The notes: generated by a model not told the origin, from the sequence alone. 64,000 nt of DNA from Yersinia alsatica (GCF_902170305.1 NZ_CABHWW010000026.1:62001-126000); one strand, 5' to 3'; positions 9,132 through 18,626 are shown, counted from the first letter of the stretch. Made by a program: numbers and translations.

Positions 9132-10142
9132 CTATGCCGCCGCAATGATACCATGACCCAACGGCCTGACAGTTATTGCAGGATTGCAATGGCAGGAAGT
9201 TGGTTGTAGCTCATTTTCAGCACCGAATGATGCTATTGCATCCGGTGTGACGGGAGTAATCTCTAGGGAGTACAGAAACTCTGGTTTTATATTTTCTCTT
9301 TTTATAGCGACTTTCTCTGTCTTCGATATGTCGCCCACTGTTATCAAGATACCCTCAACCTCGATGTAGTCTAATCTAGGCCCGATTATTCGAGTTGAAA
9401 TATTCGAGATAGTAATTCGGTCACCTGTCTCGCCACCATTAATCCTGATTTCATACTTATCAAAACTATCCCCATCAATATAGGTCAACATATCTTCGGT
9501 AATACCCTTGCCAAAGACCAACGTATTCTCCCCCCCAAAACGGTCAAACTTAGTGAAGTCGATAAATTTATGACCGTCACCTTTGTTGAAGGTGAGGATA
9601 TTGTCGTCATTATCAAGCGTTTCTGTCGCCAGATTGGTTGCCTGTGGAAAGATAATGGCATCATCAGTCGCTACGGGTTGCACATTGAGTGTGAGGGTAT
9701 TGTCGCCACTATCAAGCGTTTCTGTCGCCTGATTGGTTGCCTCTGTCGGGATCTTCGGGAATACAGGTTGCTGCTGTTGGAACAGAGCTGCATGGATATC
9801 CCGCATTGACAGACTTACACCACCAACTTCTATATTTTTCAGCGAATTAAAGCCTGAGAATTTCGAGTTAAGATTTTCATTAATAATTAAGCTGTTGCTA
9901 GGGTTGGCGCCCTTAATGGTGATTTTCGTTTGAGGGATGAAACCGCCTCTAATGACTTCGAAATGCAGCATTTCTGGAGTAATGCCAGCACCCAATATTA
10001 GGGTATTATCGCGAGACCCTCGGGGGAGTTTGAGTTCTTTGTTACCATCCCCCAGATTATAAGTGTAATCATTACCACCGCGGGTGTTTGATACCGCGTC
10101 TAGATAAGTATTTTGGCTTGATATAGGGGTATTTTTCATCAT
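9132..10142 (-). CDS. Haemolysin-type calcium-binding-related (HCBP) repeat protein, function unknown
   Basis: Protein of 336 residues, not recognised as a named gene. It contains two diverged copies of the domain found beside RTX nonapeptides in secreted proteins. Copy 1 (about 22-116) runs from GGNDYTYNLGDG through DNTLILGAGITPEMLHF to IEVGGVSLSMRDI. Copy 2 (about 178-272) runs from NDDNILTFNKGDG through ENTLVFGKGITEDML to IEVEGILITVGDI. The linker holds a 33-residue direct duplication (ATNQATETLDSGDNTLTLN versus ATNLATETLDNDDNILTFN, residues 135-153 and 168-186), visible in DNA with about 99-bp period. No N-terminal signal, no classical nonapeptide run and no type I secretion genes nearby. 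AGGAG lies 8 bases before the ATG. It interrupts the sixA-smrB order of E. coli, so it is probably acquired. Confidence 0.75.
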   Translation of the reverse strand: MMKNTPISSQNTYLDAVSNTRGGNDYTYNLGDGNKELKLPRGSRDNTLILGAGITPEMLHFEVIRGGFIPQTKITIKGANPSNSLIINENLNSKFSGFNSLKNIEVGGVSLSMRDIHAALFQQQQPVFPKIPTEATNQATETLDSGDNTLTLNVQPVATDDAIIFPQATNLATETLDNDDNILTFNKGDGHKFIDFTKFDRFGGENTLVFGKGITEDMLTYIDGDSFDKYEIRINGGETGDRITISNISTRIIGPRLDYIEVEGILITVGDISKTEKVAIKRENIKPEFLYSLEITPVTPDAIASFGAENELQPTSCHCNPAITVRPLGHGIIAAA

Positions 10143-10291
10143 ATTGATAGCTCCTTAGTCAGTTTAGCAGTACGAGTAATTCCACATTCAAGCTAGATCA
10201 ATGAACAGAGATAATCGCGCAACGCTAAGCAGGACTAAGAGGCACTAACAAAATAAAGCTGTAGCCTAAAATACAAAAAAATAAATCTTAC

Positions 10292-10822
10292 TTATTCAGC
10301 TAGCTCAATTAACACGAGTAATGCAGCCGTGCCACCCCACTCTTTAGGGGCTTGATGGAATGCCAGCACATCAGGATGTTGCGCCAACCATAGCGGGGTT
10401 TGTTGTTTTAACACATGTTTGCCGTGACCATGCATGACGCAGGCACAGTGCACATGCTCACGTTTGCAGGCCGCAATTAGCGCCCCCAATTCTTGCTTGG
10501 CTTGTTTCTGCGTTAATCCGTGCAAATCCAAAAACATATCGGGCGAGTAGTCGCCACGACGCAGCTTTTTAACTTCAAAATGGTCAACGCCGGGTCGCAC
10601 ATAGCGCGTCGGGCCTTCGGTATCCAATTGCGGCTGGAATTCATCGGAAAAATAATAACTGGCATCGACCTGTTCTTGCAGCAATCGTTCTGGCGCAATT
10701 TTTTTACCCAGCTTAGGCGGCGCACGGTGAACAATCGTGTCTTGTTTCAGCTTTTTCGCCCCAGCGATCGACTCTTTAAACAGCTGTAATTCATCAGTTG
10801 TCAGGTGATATTTATTTTTCAT
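10292..10822 (-). CDS. smrB: Ribosome rescue endonuclease SmrB
   Basis: SmrB is recruited to collided ribosomes and cleaves mRNA between them, triggering tmRNA rescue. The 176-residue protein matches E. coli SmrB (183) with an N-terminal ribosome-binding stretch ([13 protein letters not shown]-like region; [21 protein letters not shown]). Its C-terminal Smr domain contains the catalytic DLHG and [11 protein letters not shown] motifs and ends in [12 protein letters not shown]. It is divergent from prmB, as in E. coli. Confidence 0.95.
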   Translation of the reverse strand: MKNKYHLTTDELQLFKESIAGAKKLKQDTIVHRAPPKLGKKIAPERLLQEQVDASYYFSDEFQPQLDTEGPTRYVRPGVDHFEVKKLRRGDYSPDMFLDLHGLTQKQAKQELGALIAACKREHVHCACVMHGHGKHVLKQQTPLWLAQHPDVLAFHQAPKEWGGTAALLVLIELAE

Positions 10823-11016
10823 TGTCTATTCATCGTGCTTATTCATTTTCCCCAGTTTACCTAATGTCCCGCGTAGATTAACCACTTTAATCTGTCTTAA
10901 ATGTGTCTTTCATTATTTGGTTATCATGCAACTGATGTATTGCTGCTGATTTGTGGCGGGCTTCATGGCAAACTAGGCAGATAGATAATGATTTTACGTA
11001 CCCGCTGGAGAATATT

Positions 11017-11949
11017 TTGGACAAGATTTTCGTCGATGAAGCAGTAAATGAGCTGCACACCATTCAGGATATGCTGCGCTGGGCAGTCAGCCGTTTTAAT
11101 GCGGCCAATATTTTTTATGGTCACGGTACTGATAATCCGTGGGACGAAGCGGTGCAGTTGGTTTTCCCAAGCCTATTCTTGCCGATTGATATTCCAGAAG
11201 ATATGCGCAATGCGCGGCTGACTTCCAGTGAGCGTCACCGCATTGTTGAGCGGGTTATTCGCCGTGTTAATGAACGTATTCCAGTGGCTTATCTGACCAA
11301 TAAAGCTTGGTTCTGCGGCATGGAATATTATGTCGATGAGCGCGTGCTGGTGCCACGTTCACCGATTGGTGAGTTGATCAACAACCGCTTTGATGGCGTT
11401 ATTCGTTATCAACCTAAGCATATTTTGGACATGTGTACCGGCAGTGGCTGTATTGCGATTGCTTGCGCCTATGCCTTCCCAGAAGCCGAAGTGGATGCCG
11501 TTGATATCTCTAACGATGTGCTGGCAGTGACTGAACATAATATCCAACAGCATGGCATGGAGCATCAGGTCACGCCAATTCGTTCTGATCTGTTCCGTGA
11601 TTTACCGCCAATCAAATATGACCTGATTGTCACTAACCCGCCATATGTCGATGCTGAAGACATGGCTGACTTGCCACAAGAGTTCCGCTTTGAACCTGAG
11701 CTGGGGCTGGCTGCGGGCAGTGATGGCCTGAAGCTGGCGCGCCGAATTCTGGCTTGTGCGCCTGATTTCTTACAAGATGACGGCGTGCTGATTTGCGAAG
11801 TGGGCAACAGCATGGTGCATTTGATGGATGAGTATCCAGATGTACCCTTCACTTGGTTGGAGTTTGACAATGGTGGGGATGGCGTCTTTATGCTGACTAA
11901 ACAGCAACTTATTGACTGCTCATCACATTTCAGCATGTATCGTGATTAA
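11017..11949 (+). CDS. prmB: 50S ribosomal protein L3 glutamine methyltransferase PrmB
   Basis: PrmB N5-methylates Gln150 of ribosomal protein L3 with S-adenosylmethionine. The SAM-binding motif is [20 protein letters not shown], and the catalytic NPPY motif occurs as [12 protein letters not shown] choose the TTG start at 11017: GGAG lies 6 bases upstream and the product ([12 protein letters not shown]...) is then 310 residues, exactly the E. coli length. The frame is open for 22 codons upstream but without a homologous extension. The gene precedes aroC, as in E. coli, with an intervening hairpin. Confidence 0.95.
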   Translation: MDKIFVDEAVNELHTIQDMLRWAVSRFNAANIFYGHGTDNPWDEAVQLVFPSLFLPIDIPEDMRNARLTSSERHRIVERVIRRVNERIPVAYLTNKAWFCGMEYYVDERVLVPRSPIGELINNRFDGVIRYQPKHILDMCTGSGCIAIACAYAFPEAEVDAVDISNDVLAVTEHNIQQHGMEHQVTPIRSDLFRDLPPIKYDLIVTNPPYVDAEDMADLPQEFRFEPELGLAAGSDGLKLARRILACAPDFLQDDGVLICEVGNSMVHLMDEYPDVPFTWLEFDNGGDGVFMLTKQQLIDCSSHFSMYRD

Positions 11950-11963
11950 TCATCACTTTTAAA

Positions 11964-11994
11964 ACTGCCAGCCGGTTAATATTATGCTGGCAGT
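11964..11994 (+). other. Hairpin between prmB and aroC
   Basis: Perfect 9-bp stem ACTGCCAGC/GCTGGCAGT with a 13-base loop but no T-run. It is more likely an mRNA processing or stability element in a prmB-aroC transcript than a terminator. Confidence 0.5.
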
Positions 11995-12020
11995 GAACTT
12001 AATGACTTAGAGGAACCGTG

Positions 12021-13106
12021 ATGGCTGGGAACAGTATTGGGCAGTTTTTCCGCGTCACCACTTTTGGTGAATCTCACGGCATTGCCCTGGGGTGTATTAT
12101 CGATGGCGTCCCACCGGGCATCCCTATTACTGAAGCCGATATTCAATTGGATCTCGACAGACGTCGCCCCGGCACCTCGCGCTATACCACTCAACGTCGT
12201 GAGCCGGATCAGGTGCGGATTCTATCTGGTGTTTTTGAAGGTGTGACCACCGGTACCAGTATCGGGTTGATGATTGAAAATACCGACCAGCGTTCACAAG
12301 ATTACAGCGCCATAAAAGATGTGTTTCGTCCAGGGCATGCTGATTACACCTACGAACAGAAATATGGTGTGCGTGATTACCGTGGTGGTGGCCGCTCTTC
12401 TGCCCGTGAAACCGCAATGCGGGTTGCTGCTGGTGCCATTGCTAAAAAATATCTGGCTCAGAAATTTGGCGTACAGGTGCGTGGCTATCTGGCACAAATC
12501 GGTGATATCAGCTGTGAGTTAATCGACTGGGATTTGGTTGAGCAAAACCCATTCTTCTGCCCAGATGCCAGTAAATTAGAACCACTGGATGCCTTGATGC
12601 GTGAGCTGAAAAAGGCCGGTGACTCGATTGGTGCCAAAATCACTGTGGTGGCTGAACATGTGCCAGTAGGGTTAGGTGAGCCGGTATTTGACCGTTTAGA
12701 TGCTGATTTGGCCCATGCGCTGATGAGTATCAACGCGGTGAAAGGGGTGGAAATCGGTGATGGTTTTGCGGTGATAACCAAACGGGGCAGCGAAAATCGC
12801 GATGAAATTACCCCGCAAGGTTTCCAAAGCAATCATGCCGGTGGCATCTTGGGTGGGATCAGCAGCGGGCAGCCGATTGTGGCGCATATTGCGCTAAAAC
12901 CTACCTCCAGTATTACAGTGCCAGGACAAACTATTAACCGGCAGGGCGAAGCGGTTGAGATGATTACCCGTGGCCGTCATGATCCTTGTGTTGGCATTCG
13001 TGCCGTCCCAATTGCTGAAGCCATGATGGCGATTGTATTAATGGATCACTTGCTGCGCCAACGCGCCCAGTGTGGTGATGTGGTTTCTGACGTTCCGCGT
13101 TGGTAG
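12021..13106 (+). CDS. aroC: Chorismate synthase AroC
   Basis: AroC makes chorismate from 5-enolpyruvylshikimate 3-phosphate using reduced FMN, the last step of the shikimate pathway. The 361-residue protein equals E. coli AroC in length. The family signatures are visible: GESHG near the start, [17 protein letters not shown]-type FMN region, [13 protein letters not shown] and the C-terminal [19 protein letters not shown]. The ATG at 12021 is preceded by a GTG codon, but GAGGA spacing and homology ([12 protein letters not shown]) favour ATG. mepA follows after 5 bases. Confidence 0.97.
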   Translation: MAGNSIGQFFRVTTFGESHGIALGCIIDGVPPGIPITEADIQLDLDRRRPGTSRYTTQRREPDQVRILSGVFEGVTTGTSIGLMIENTDQRSQDYSAIKDVFRPGHADYTYEQKYGVRDYRGGGRSSARETAMRVAAGAIAKKYLAQKFGVQVRGYLAQIGDISCELIDWDLVEQNPFFCPDASKLEPLDALMRELKKAGDSIGAKITVVAEHVPVGLGEPVFDRLDADLAHALMSINAVKGVEIGDGFAVITKRGSENRDEITPQGFQSNHAGGILGGISSGQPIVAHIALKPTSSITVPGQTINRQGEAVEMITRGRHDPCVGIRAVPIAEAMMAIVLMDHLLRQRAQCGDVVSDVPRW

Positions 13107-13111
13107 ACACA

Positions 13112-13948
13112 ATGAACAAATGGATTGCAGGGGTCATGACCTTGGCGGCACTGATTGCTGTTGGCCCGGCCGTGGCAGCGACCCCTTGGCAGCAAATTAC
13201 CCACCCGGTGACGGGTGCTCCGCAGGCCATTGGTGGTTTCGCCAATGGTTGTGTGATTGGTGCCATGCCTTTACCGCTTGAGTCAGCCGACTATCAGGTA
13301 ATGCGAGCGGATCAGCGCCGCTATTTTGGTCATCCTGATTTATTGAATTTTATTCATCGTCTCAGTGCTAAAGCCCAGCAAAATAAGTTAGGAACGGTGC
13401 TGATTGGCGATATGGCAATGCCTGCTGGCGGGCGCTTTAGTAGCGGTCATGCCAGCCATCAGTCGGGGCTGGATGTGGATATTTGGCTGCAACTGCCATC
13501 ACAGCGCTGGAGTCAGCAACAATTGCTAAAACCGCAACCGATTGATTTGGTTGCAGCCGACGGTAAACGAGTGGTTCCTGCATTGTGGCAACCGCAAGTT
13601 GAAAGTTTGATAAAACTGGCGGCAAATGATAATGAAGTGACACGCATCTTTGTCAATCCAGCGATTAAAAAGCAGCTTTGTCTGGATGCTGGCGCAGATC
13701 GCAATTGGCTGCATAAAGTGCGCCCATGGTTTGGTCATCGTGCCCATATGCATGTGCGTTTACGTTGCCCAGCAGATAGTCTGAAATGTTTGGATCAAGA
13801 TACACCGCCACCCGGTGATGGTTGTGGTGCAGAGTTAGAAAGTTGGTTCCAGCCTCATCAGCCAAGTGCTAAGCCGGGCAAAACCTTACCGCCACCATTG
13901 CCACCTTCCTGTCAGGCTTTGCTGGACAATCATTTCGCTGCGGAATAA
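13112..13948 (+). CDS. mepA: Penicillin-insensitive murein endopeptidase MepA
   Basis: MepA is a periplasmic zinc LAS-type peptidase that cuts D-Ala-meso-DAP crosslinks in peptidoglycan. The 278-residue precursor has a Sec signal ([23 protein letters not shown] cleavage region) and mature start [10 protein letters not shown]. Zinc ligands fall in [15 protein letters not shown] and in [12 protein letters not shown]. The Cys pattern with [11 protein letters not shown] and the ending [12 protein letters not shown] match the E. coli protein. The ATG at 13112 sits 5 bases after the aroC stop and lacks a strong ribosome site, so coupling to aroC is likely. Confidence 0.95.
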   Translation: MNKWIAGVMTLAALIAVGPAVAATPWQQITHPVTGAPQAIGGFANGCVIGAMPLPLESADYQVMRADQRRYFGHPDLLNFIHRLSAKAQQNKLGTVLIGDMAMPAGGRFSSGHASHQSGLDVDIWLQLPSQRWSQQQLLKPQPIDLVAADGKRVVPALWQPQVESLIKLAANDNEVTRIFVNPAIKKQLCLDAGADRNWLHKVRPWFGHRAHMHVRLRCPADSLKCLDQDTPPPGDGCGAELESWFQPHQPSAKPGKTLPPPLPPSCQALLDNHFAAE

Positions 13949-13951
13949 ATC

Positions 13952-14758
13952 ATGGATTGGTTTGCCCTTGGTCCTGCGGTTTTGGGGATACTGTTTTTAG
14001 TTGCTCTGCTGGCCGGTTTTATTGATTCTATTGCTGGCGGCGGCGGGTTACTGACTGTTCCGGCGCTATTGGCTGTAGGGCTCCCTCCCGCACAGGTGTT
14101 AGCCACCAATAAATTGCAATCCGTTGGCGGATCATTCTCCGCCAGCCTCTATTTTATTCGGCGCGGCGCGGTGAATCTAAAGGAGCAACGGCTAACCATT
14201 GCGCTAACCGTGGTGGGGTCGATGTTGGGGGCTATTTTGGTCCAGCATATGCGCGCGGACCTGTTACGGCAGATACTGCCGCTGCTGGTGATTGGGATCG
14301 GCGTCTATTTTCTGGTCACTCCCAAGCTCGGCGAAGTTGATCAGCAGCGGCGTTTGTCGGCTTTACCCTTTGCCTTGATTGCTGGCGGTGGTGTCGGTTT
14401 TTACGATGGTTTCTTTGGCCCAGGTGCCGGTTCATTCTATGCATTGGCTTTTGTGACGCTATGCGGCTTCAATCTGGCTAAATCCACTGCTCATGCCAAA
14501 GTGCTCAATTTCACCTCTAATTTAGGCAGCCTGATTTTCTTTATCGTTGGCGGCAAAGTGGTGTGGGGCATTGGGCTGGTGATGCTGGTGGGGCAAGTTT
14601 TAGGCGCTCGGTTGGGCGCGCATATGGTATTGACCAAAGGCCAGAAGTTAATTCGCCCAATGATTGTCGTGGTGTCATTCGTAATGAGCTGCAAGCTACT
14701 GTACGACAGCCACGGTGCCGAGATCTCCTCCTGGCTAGGATTACACGTTTTCGCATAA
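13952..14758 (+). CDS. yfcA: TSUP-family inner-membrane transporter YfcA
   Basis: A 268-residue, highly hydrophobic protein of the TauE/SafE (TSUP) family, inferred to move sulfonates or other organic anions; the substrate of YfcA is not established. About eight membrane segments, with the repeated family motif near GFIDSIAGGGGLLTVPALL and again GFYDGFFGPGAGSFYALAFV in the second half, which reflects the internal duplication. It starts 3 bases after mepA, extending the prmB-aroC-mepA-yfcA cluster known from E. coli. Confidence 0.93.
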   Translation: MDWFALGPAVLGILFLVALLAGFIDSIAGGGGLLTVPALLAVGLPPAQVLATNKLQSVGGSFSASLYFIRRGAVNLKEQRLTIALTVVGSMLGAILVQHMRADLLRQILPLLVIGIGVYFLVTPKLGEVDQQRRLSALPFALIAGGGVGFYDGFFGPGAGSFYALAFVTLCGFNLAKSTAHAKVLNFTSNLGSLIFFIVGGKVVWGIGLVMLVGQVLGARLGAHMVLTKGQKLIRPMIVVVSFVMSCKLLYDSHGAEISSWLGLHVFA

Positions 14759-14822
14759 CTTAAGGTATCTGGGGCAATAGTGAAGTTGCCTCCTTGCCGA
14801 TACCGCTCTTACGGACCCCAGC

Positions 14823-15359
14823 ATGACTCATGACTACCAGCAGTTAATCGACATTTTTAATACTTGTTTCAGTGATGAATATAATACGCGATTGGTAAAA
14901 GGTGACGACGAACCTATCTATCTGCCCGCCGACGACCAGTTTGCTTATCATCGGGTCATTTTTGCTCATGGCTATTATGCCAGCGGCATGCATGAAATTT
15001 CTCATTGGTGTATCGCTGGTGAAGAGCGGCGCAAGCTGGTGGATTTTGGTTATTGGTATTGCCCTGATGGGCGCGATGCATTAACTCAGAGCCAGTTTGA
15101 AGTTGTCGAGATAAAACCCCAGGCACTGGAGTGGATGTTTTGTGTTGCGGCCGGTTTTCCTTTCAATGTCAGTTGCGACAATTTGGAAGGCGATTGTGAA
15201 CCAGACCGGATAACCTTCCAGCGTAAAGTACGTGAACAGGTGCTGTGGCATCTGGAAAACGGAATATCCCCACGACCTGCGGGCTTTATTCAGGCGCTAC
15301 AATCGTTCTACAATACGCCGCTGCTGGCAGCCGAACTTTTCCCTTACCCGGAAGATTGA
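14823..15359 (+). CDS. epmC: Elongation factor P hydroxylase EpmC
   Basis: EpmC (YfcM) hydroxylates the beta-lysylated Lys34 of elongation factor P, completing the modification begun by EpmA and EpmB. The 178-residue protein matches E. coli (182). Conserved segments are the probable iron-binding GMHEISHWCIAGEERR, FGYWYCPDGR and the C-terminal RPAGFIQALQSFY. It follows yfcA after 64 bases and precedes yfcL, as in E. coli. Confidence 0.93.
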   Translation: MTHDYQQLIDIFNTCFSDEYNTRLVKGDDEPIYLPADDQFAYHRVIFAHGYYASGMHEISHWCIAGEERRKLVDFGYWYCPDGRDALTQSQFEVVEIKPQALEWMFCVAAGFPFNVSCDNLEGDCEPDRITFQRKVREQVLWHLENGISPRPAGFIQALQSFYNTPLLAAELFPYPED

Positions 15360-15362
15360 GTT

Positions 15363-15415
15363 TAACCCCATCCTTGGAACTTGAAGCCGCAGGGTTGCTA
15401 TCCTTCGAGAGCAAT
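15363..15415 (+). repeat. Partial ERIC left end
   Basis: ACTTGAAGCCGCAGGGTTG resembles the left arm of the units in the array at 15.86 kb, then diverges. Confidence 0.5.
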
Positions 15416-15439
15416 GGCTTCGGATGCAGAACATAGAAT

Positions 15440-15553
15440 ATATACCCGATAAATTTCAGACCACAGACAGGCGGCGAAAGAGTTTATCCCGATGAGCTTA
15501 CATATGTCAGTGATTCGGATGAGCGAAAGCAACCAATACGCTGTGGTTTGAAA
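15440..15553 (-). repeat. ERIC element, reverse orientation
   Basis: Reads as an ERIC in reverse: TATACCC terminus, ACAGGCGGCG, the core ATCCCGATGAGCTTACAT, AGTGATTCGG and a decayed Ala-rich far arm. It fills most of the epmC-yfcL spacer, ending 26 bases before yfcL, so it is in the yfcL leader. Confidence 0.8.
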
Positions 15554-15578
15554 ATTAGCGTGTTATTGAGGAAAAGTA

Positions 15579-15866
15579 ATGATCGCAGATTTCGAAACGC
15601 ATATTTTAGCGCAAATTGACGACATGGTAGAGCACGCCAGTGATGATGATCTCTTTGCGGGTGGCTATCTACGCGGCCATTTGACGCTAGCAGTGGCGGA
15701 ATCCGAAGAGCACGGTGAAACGTCCGCCGAGCAGCTACATGCACGTGTTCAGCATAGTTTGGACAAAGCCATCAAGGCGGGTGAATTGTCGCCGCCGGAT
15801 CAGGTGTTAGTTTTGGGGTTGTGGGATAGATTACTAGAACAAGCCCAAAATCCCCTTCGTCCTTGA
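15579..15866 (+). CDS. yfcL: YfcL family protein
   Basis: A 95-residue acidic, helical cytosolic protein that matches E. coli YfcL throughout ([54 protein letters not shown]). Function unknown. GAGGAAAAGTA precedes the ATG. A reverse ERIC lies immediately upstream and the tandem ERIC array immediately downstream, the array's first bases overlapping the last codons. In E. coli it is linked to epmC. Confidence 0.92.
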   Translation: MIADFETHILAQIDDMVEHASDDDLFAGGYLRGHLTLAVAESEEHGETSAEQLHARVQHSLDKAIKAGELSPPDQVLVLGLWDRLLEQAQNPLRP

Positions 15867-16412
15867 AGCCGCAGGGTTGTTAGCGGCGCTCACTTACCCG
15901 AATCACTTACTGATGTAAGCTCATCGGGATGCGTTCGCTTGCTGCCTACCTGCGACTCCAATGACTTTGGGCATTTCTTTTGTCCTTGAAACCACAGAGT
16001 TGTTAGCGGCGCTCACTTACCCGAATCACTTACTAATGTAAGCTCATCGGGATGCGTTCGCTTGCTGCCTACCTGCAACTCCAATGACTTTGGGCATTTC
16101 TTTTGTCCTTGAAACCACAGAGTTGTTAGCGGCGTTCACTTACCCGAATCACTTACTAATGTAAGCTCATCGGGATGTGTTCGCTTGCTGCCTACCTGCA
16201 ACTCCAATGACTTTGGGCATTTATTTTGTTCTTGAAGTCACAGGGTTGTTAGCGGCGTTTACTTACCCGAATCACTTACTGATGTAAGCTCATCGGGATG
16301 CGTTCGCTTGCTGCCTACCTGCAGCTCCAATGACTTTGGGCATTTCTTTTGTCCTTGAAACCGCAGGGTTGTTAGCGGCGTTCACTTACCCGAATCACTG
16401 ACTGATATTTGC
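15855..16412 (+). repeat. Tandem array of ERIC elements, 123-bp period, four full copies and a partial fifth
   Basis: The sequence CTTGAA of each unit begins at about 15861, 15984, 16107, 16230 and 16353: spacing is exactly 123 each time. Each unit contains the ERIC core CACTTACTGATGTAAGCTC with CATCGGGATGCG and the right arm GCTGCCTACCTGC..ACTCC. Copies 2 and 3 are nearly identical (CCACAGAGTTG, TTACTAATG variant), while 1, 4 and 5 differ by a few bases. The last copy breaks off inside the 3' end of mnmC, providing its stop codon. Single ERICs are known in Yersinia; a head-to-tail array with constant period implies local duplication. Confidence 0.92.
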
Positions 16413-18455
16413 CTCAGAAGCTGCCGGAGTACGATGTTGTACCGGCTTACCTTTCAGTAATTTTCGTACCCAAAAGCGGTTAGGATTGAGTGCTGCCAGT
16501 GTTGTTGCATCCAATGGTAACGGTTCGCTAAACATTTGTGCCGCCAGAATTTCAGCCACCAGTGGTGCGCTGCATAACCCGCGTGAGCCTAGTGCCCCCG
16601 CCATAAATAACTCCGGCCACACTGGGGCGAGTGCTATTTCTTCGCCTTGCTGAATTTTACGCGGCAAATCCTGATATTGCTCTAACGTAGCGGCATAGTT
16701 TGGCACCGCACCCACCATCGGTAAATGGTCGCGGATAGCACATCGCACCCCACAACGCGCCTGATTATCACTGATATCAACTTGCTGCGGCCAACTCACT
16801 TCTGGCAGGCAACGCAGCAGACGATCCCGATTCTCTTGCTGTTCTTCGGCGCGAAAATCGGTGGCGATATCGCCGCGCTGATAGCTGGCACCAATACAAT
16901 GATGCTGATTGGTAGGGTTCACTGGGGTCAGATAGCCGTCATAACACAGCACCTGACGCAACTGGCTGAGTTCTGGTGTGGTGGGGATGTGCGAAACCTG
17001 CCCACGCACCGCAGACAGCGGCAGATGGCGAGTTTGCTCCCACTCCGGCAAACGGTGGCCGGTAGCAAGCACGACAGTGGCATGCTGTTGGGCGGACAGT
17101 GGTTGCTGGAAAACTAACTGCCATCGTCCGTCAATGTGCTCTAGCTGGCGCAGCTCGTGTTGATAATGGCAGGTCATGCCATTTTGCTGTGCCAGAGCGA
17201 TGAGCGCGGTGGTGAGGTCTGATGGACAAAGCCAGCCACCCGCCGGATAGTGAATGCCGTCGTGAGCACAATCCAACCCTGCTAGTGAACTGAGTTGTTC
17301 ACGGCTCATGGCTTCGGCGAGTTGTGGTGGCCAGTCTATTTGCAGCATCTTATCAATCTTGCCGCGGCTTTTATCATCAAACGCCAATTGGCTGACGCCG
17401 CACCACTGATGGTCAAAGTGGATTCCTTGCTCAATTAACTGATCATATTGCCGGCGAGCAAAGGTAAAGGCACTGGTGAAAAAGGTTTCCAGTGCATCTT
17501 TTTTACCATTCAGCAGCGGGTAGAGTGCCCCTTGTCGGTTACCTGAAGCCCCTTGTGCCGGTTGTGTATCAGCACAATAAAGTGTCACCTTGGCACCACG
17601 GCGTAGCAGGGCCAAAGCGGTTAACGCACTGACTATTCCACCACCAATAATCGCAATGTCATTGCAATGGGCTGCAGCCGGCCGGTGATACCAAGGCGCA
17701 GATTGGGTTGCGAGACTTTGCGGTAAAATACCGGTCAGCATTTCACGTTTTTGCCCGAAACCTTTGACTTTCGCCACTTCAAATCCAGCTTGCTGCAATC
17801 CACGACGCACAAATCCGGCGGCAGTAAAGGTGGCAAATGTTCCCCCGGTTCTTGCCATGCGCGCCATGGCATTGAATAGCGTGTCATTCCACATATCCGG
17901 ATTTTTAGCCGGAGCAAAACCATCAAGGAACCAGGCATCGACTTGATGGTTCAAACTGGCATCCAACTGTGGCAGCAGAGTGTTGACATCGCCAAACCAC
18001 AAATCCAGAGTGATGGCGCCCTCGGCCAGTAAAATACGATGGCATCCCGCAAGCGGTAATGGCCACTGCGCCCGTAACTGCTCAGCAAAAGCGGCCAATT
18101 CCGGCCAGCGGTCATGGGCAGCGGCTAAATCGGCGACCTGAAGTGGGTATTTTTCAAAGCTAATATAATGTAATCGCTGAAGTTTTGCTGCTGGATGTTG
18201 TTGTCTGAAATGGGCGAAGTCACGCCATAATGTCAGGAAATTCAATCCGGTACCGAAGCCGGTTTCGGCAAAAATGCAGTTTTCGCGCGGGTGTTGAACA
18301 AAGCGCTCGGGGAAGCCATTGCCCTTAAGAAAAACGTAGTGAGTCTCTTCCAGCCCATCTTCATTGGAAAAATAGATGTCATCAAACTGTTCCGATACAG
18401 GTGTACCCTGTTCATTCCAGCTCAAGGTTGCCGTTTGGATTGGGGGATTACTCAC
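16395..18455 (-). CDS. mnmC: Bifunctional tRNA 5-methylaminomethyl-2-thiouridine biosynthesis protein MnmC
   Basis: MnmC finishes mnm5s2U34 in tRNA: the C-terminal FAD oxidase removes carboxymethyl from cmnm5U, and the N-terminal methylase adds a methyl from SAM. The methylase part (about residues 1-245) has [17 protein letters not shown] and [15 protein letters not shown]; the oxidase part begins [19 protein letters not shown] and has [15 protein letters not shown] use the GTG at 18455 ([12 protein letters not shown]...), giving 686 residues; the upstream TTG at 18476 lacks homology. The last codons (..ISQ-stop) lie in sequence derived from the ERIC array, extending the tail relative to E. 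coli. Divergent from fabB. Confidence 0.95.
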   Translation of the reverse strand: MSNPPIQTATLSWNEQGTPVSEQFDDIYFSNEDGLEETHYVFLKGNGFPERFVQHPRENCIFAETGFGTGLNFLTLWRDFAHFRQQHPAAKLQRLHYISFEKYPLQVADLAAAHDRWPELAAFAEQLRAQWPLPLAGCHRILLAEGAITLDLWFGDVNTLLPQLDASLNHQVDAWFLDGFAPAKNPDMWNDTLFNAMARMARTGGTFATFTAAGFVRRGLQQAGFEVAKVKGFGQKREMLTGILPQSLATQSAPWYHRPAAAHCNDIAIIGGGIVSALTALALLRRGAKVTLYCADTQPAQGASGNRQGALYPLLNGKKDALETFFTSAFTFARRQYDQLIEQGIHFDHQWCGVSQLAFDDKSRGKIDKMLQIDWPPQLAEAMSREQLSSLAGLDCAHDGIHYPAGGWLCPSDLTTALIALAQQNGMTCHYQHELRQLEHIDGRWQLVFQQPLSAQQHATVVLATGHRLPEWEQTRHLPLSAVRGQVSHIPTTPELSQLRQVLCYDGYLTPVNPTNQHHCIGASYQRGDIATDFRAEEQQENRDRLLRCLPEVSWPQQVDISDNQARCGVRCAIRDHLPMVGAVPNYAATLEQYQDLPRKIQQGEEIALAPVWPELFMAGALGSRGLCSAPLVAEILAAQMFSEPLPLDATTLAALNPNRFWVRKLLKGKPVQHRTPAASEANISQ

Positions 18456-18543
18456 GTTTAAAGACTCGTATCTCAAGGGGTGGGGCGATTCTAACTATGT
18501 GACCCGCCGCGTGCAAATCGTAAAATTATCTGGGTATATTACG

Positions 18544-18559
18544 CTGATCGGACTTGTTC
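18544..18559. promoter_or_regulatory. FadR-like activator site upstream of fabB
   Basis: CTGATCGGACTTGTTC is essentially the activating FadR operator known from fabA. It overlaps a candidate -35 TTGTTC (18554-18559) and abuts the FabR palindrome. Confidence 0.75.
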
Positions 18560-18577
18560 GGCGTACAACTGTACGCT
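18560..18577. promoter_or_regulatory. FabR operator upstream of fabB
   Basis: GGCGTACAACTGTACGCT is an 18-base palindrome, one base from AGCGTACAnnTGTACGCT, the site of the unsaturated fatty acid repressor FabR. It fills the 17-base spacer between TTGTTC and TAAAGT (18577-18582), so bound FabR would block the promoter. Confidence 0.82.
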
Positions 18578-18626
18578 AAAGTGCGTTGCAAAATCCCGAA
18601 TGTAAAATAAGTGGAAGAGGTATTGA

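Noticed and set aside
9132-10142. RTX toxin with type I secretion
   Set aside because: No nonapeptide glycine-rich run, no secretion signal motif I recognise, and no ABC/MFP transporter genes nearby; only HCBP-related domains are seen.
10951-11016. N-terminal extension of PrmB
   Set aside because: No homology and no ribosome site; TTG 11017 gives exactly the E. coli length with a good Shine-Dalgarno.
15245-15436. 63-codon frame overlapping epmC 3' end
   Set aside because: Out of frame within a well-supported gene, and runs into repeat-derived sequence.
15855-16412. Possible CRISPR array in the tandem repeats
   Set aside because: Units are 123 bp, continuous and head to tail without variable spacers, and they match ERIC. 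No cas genes are nearby.
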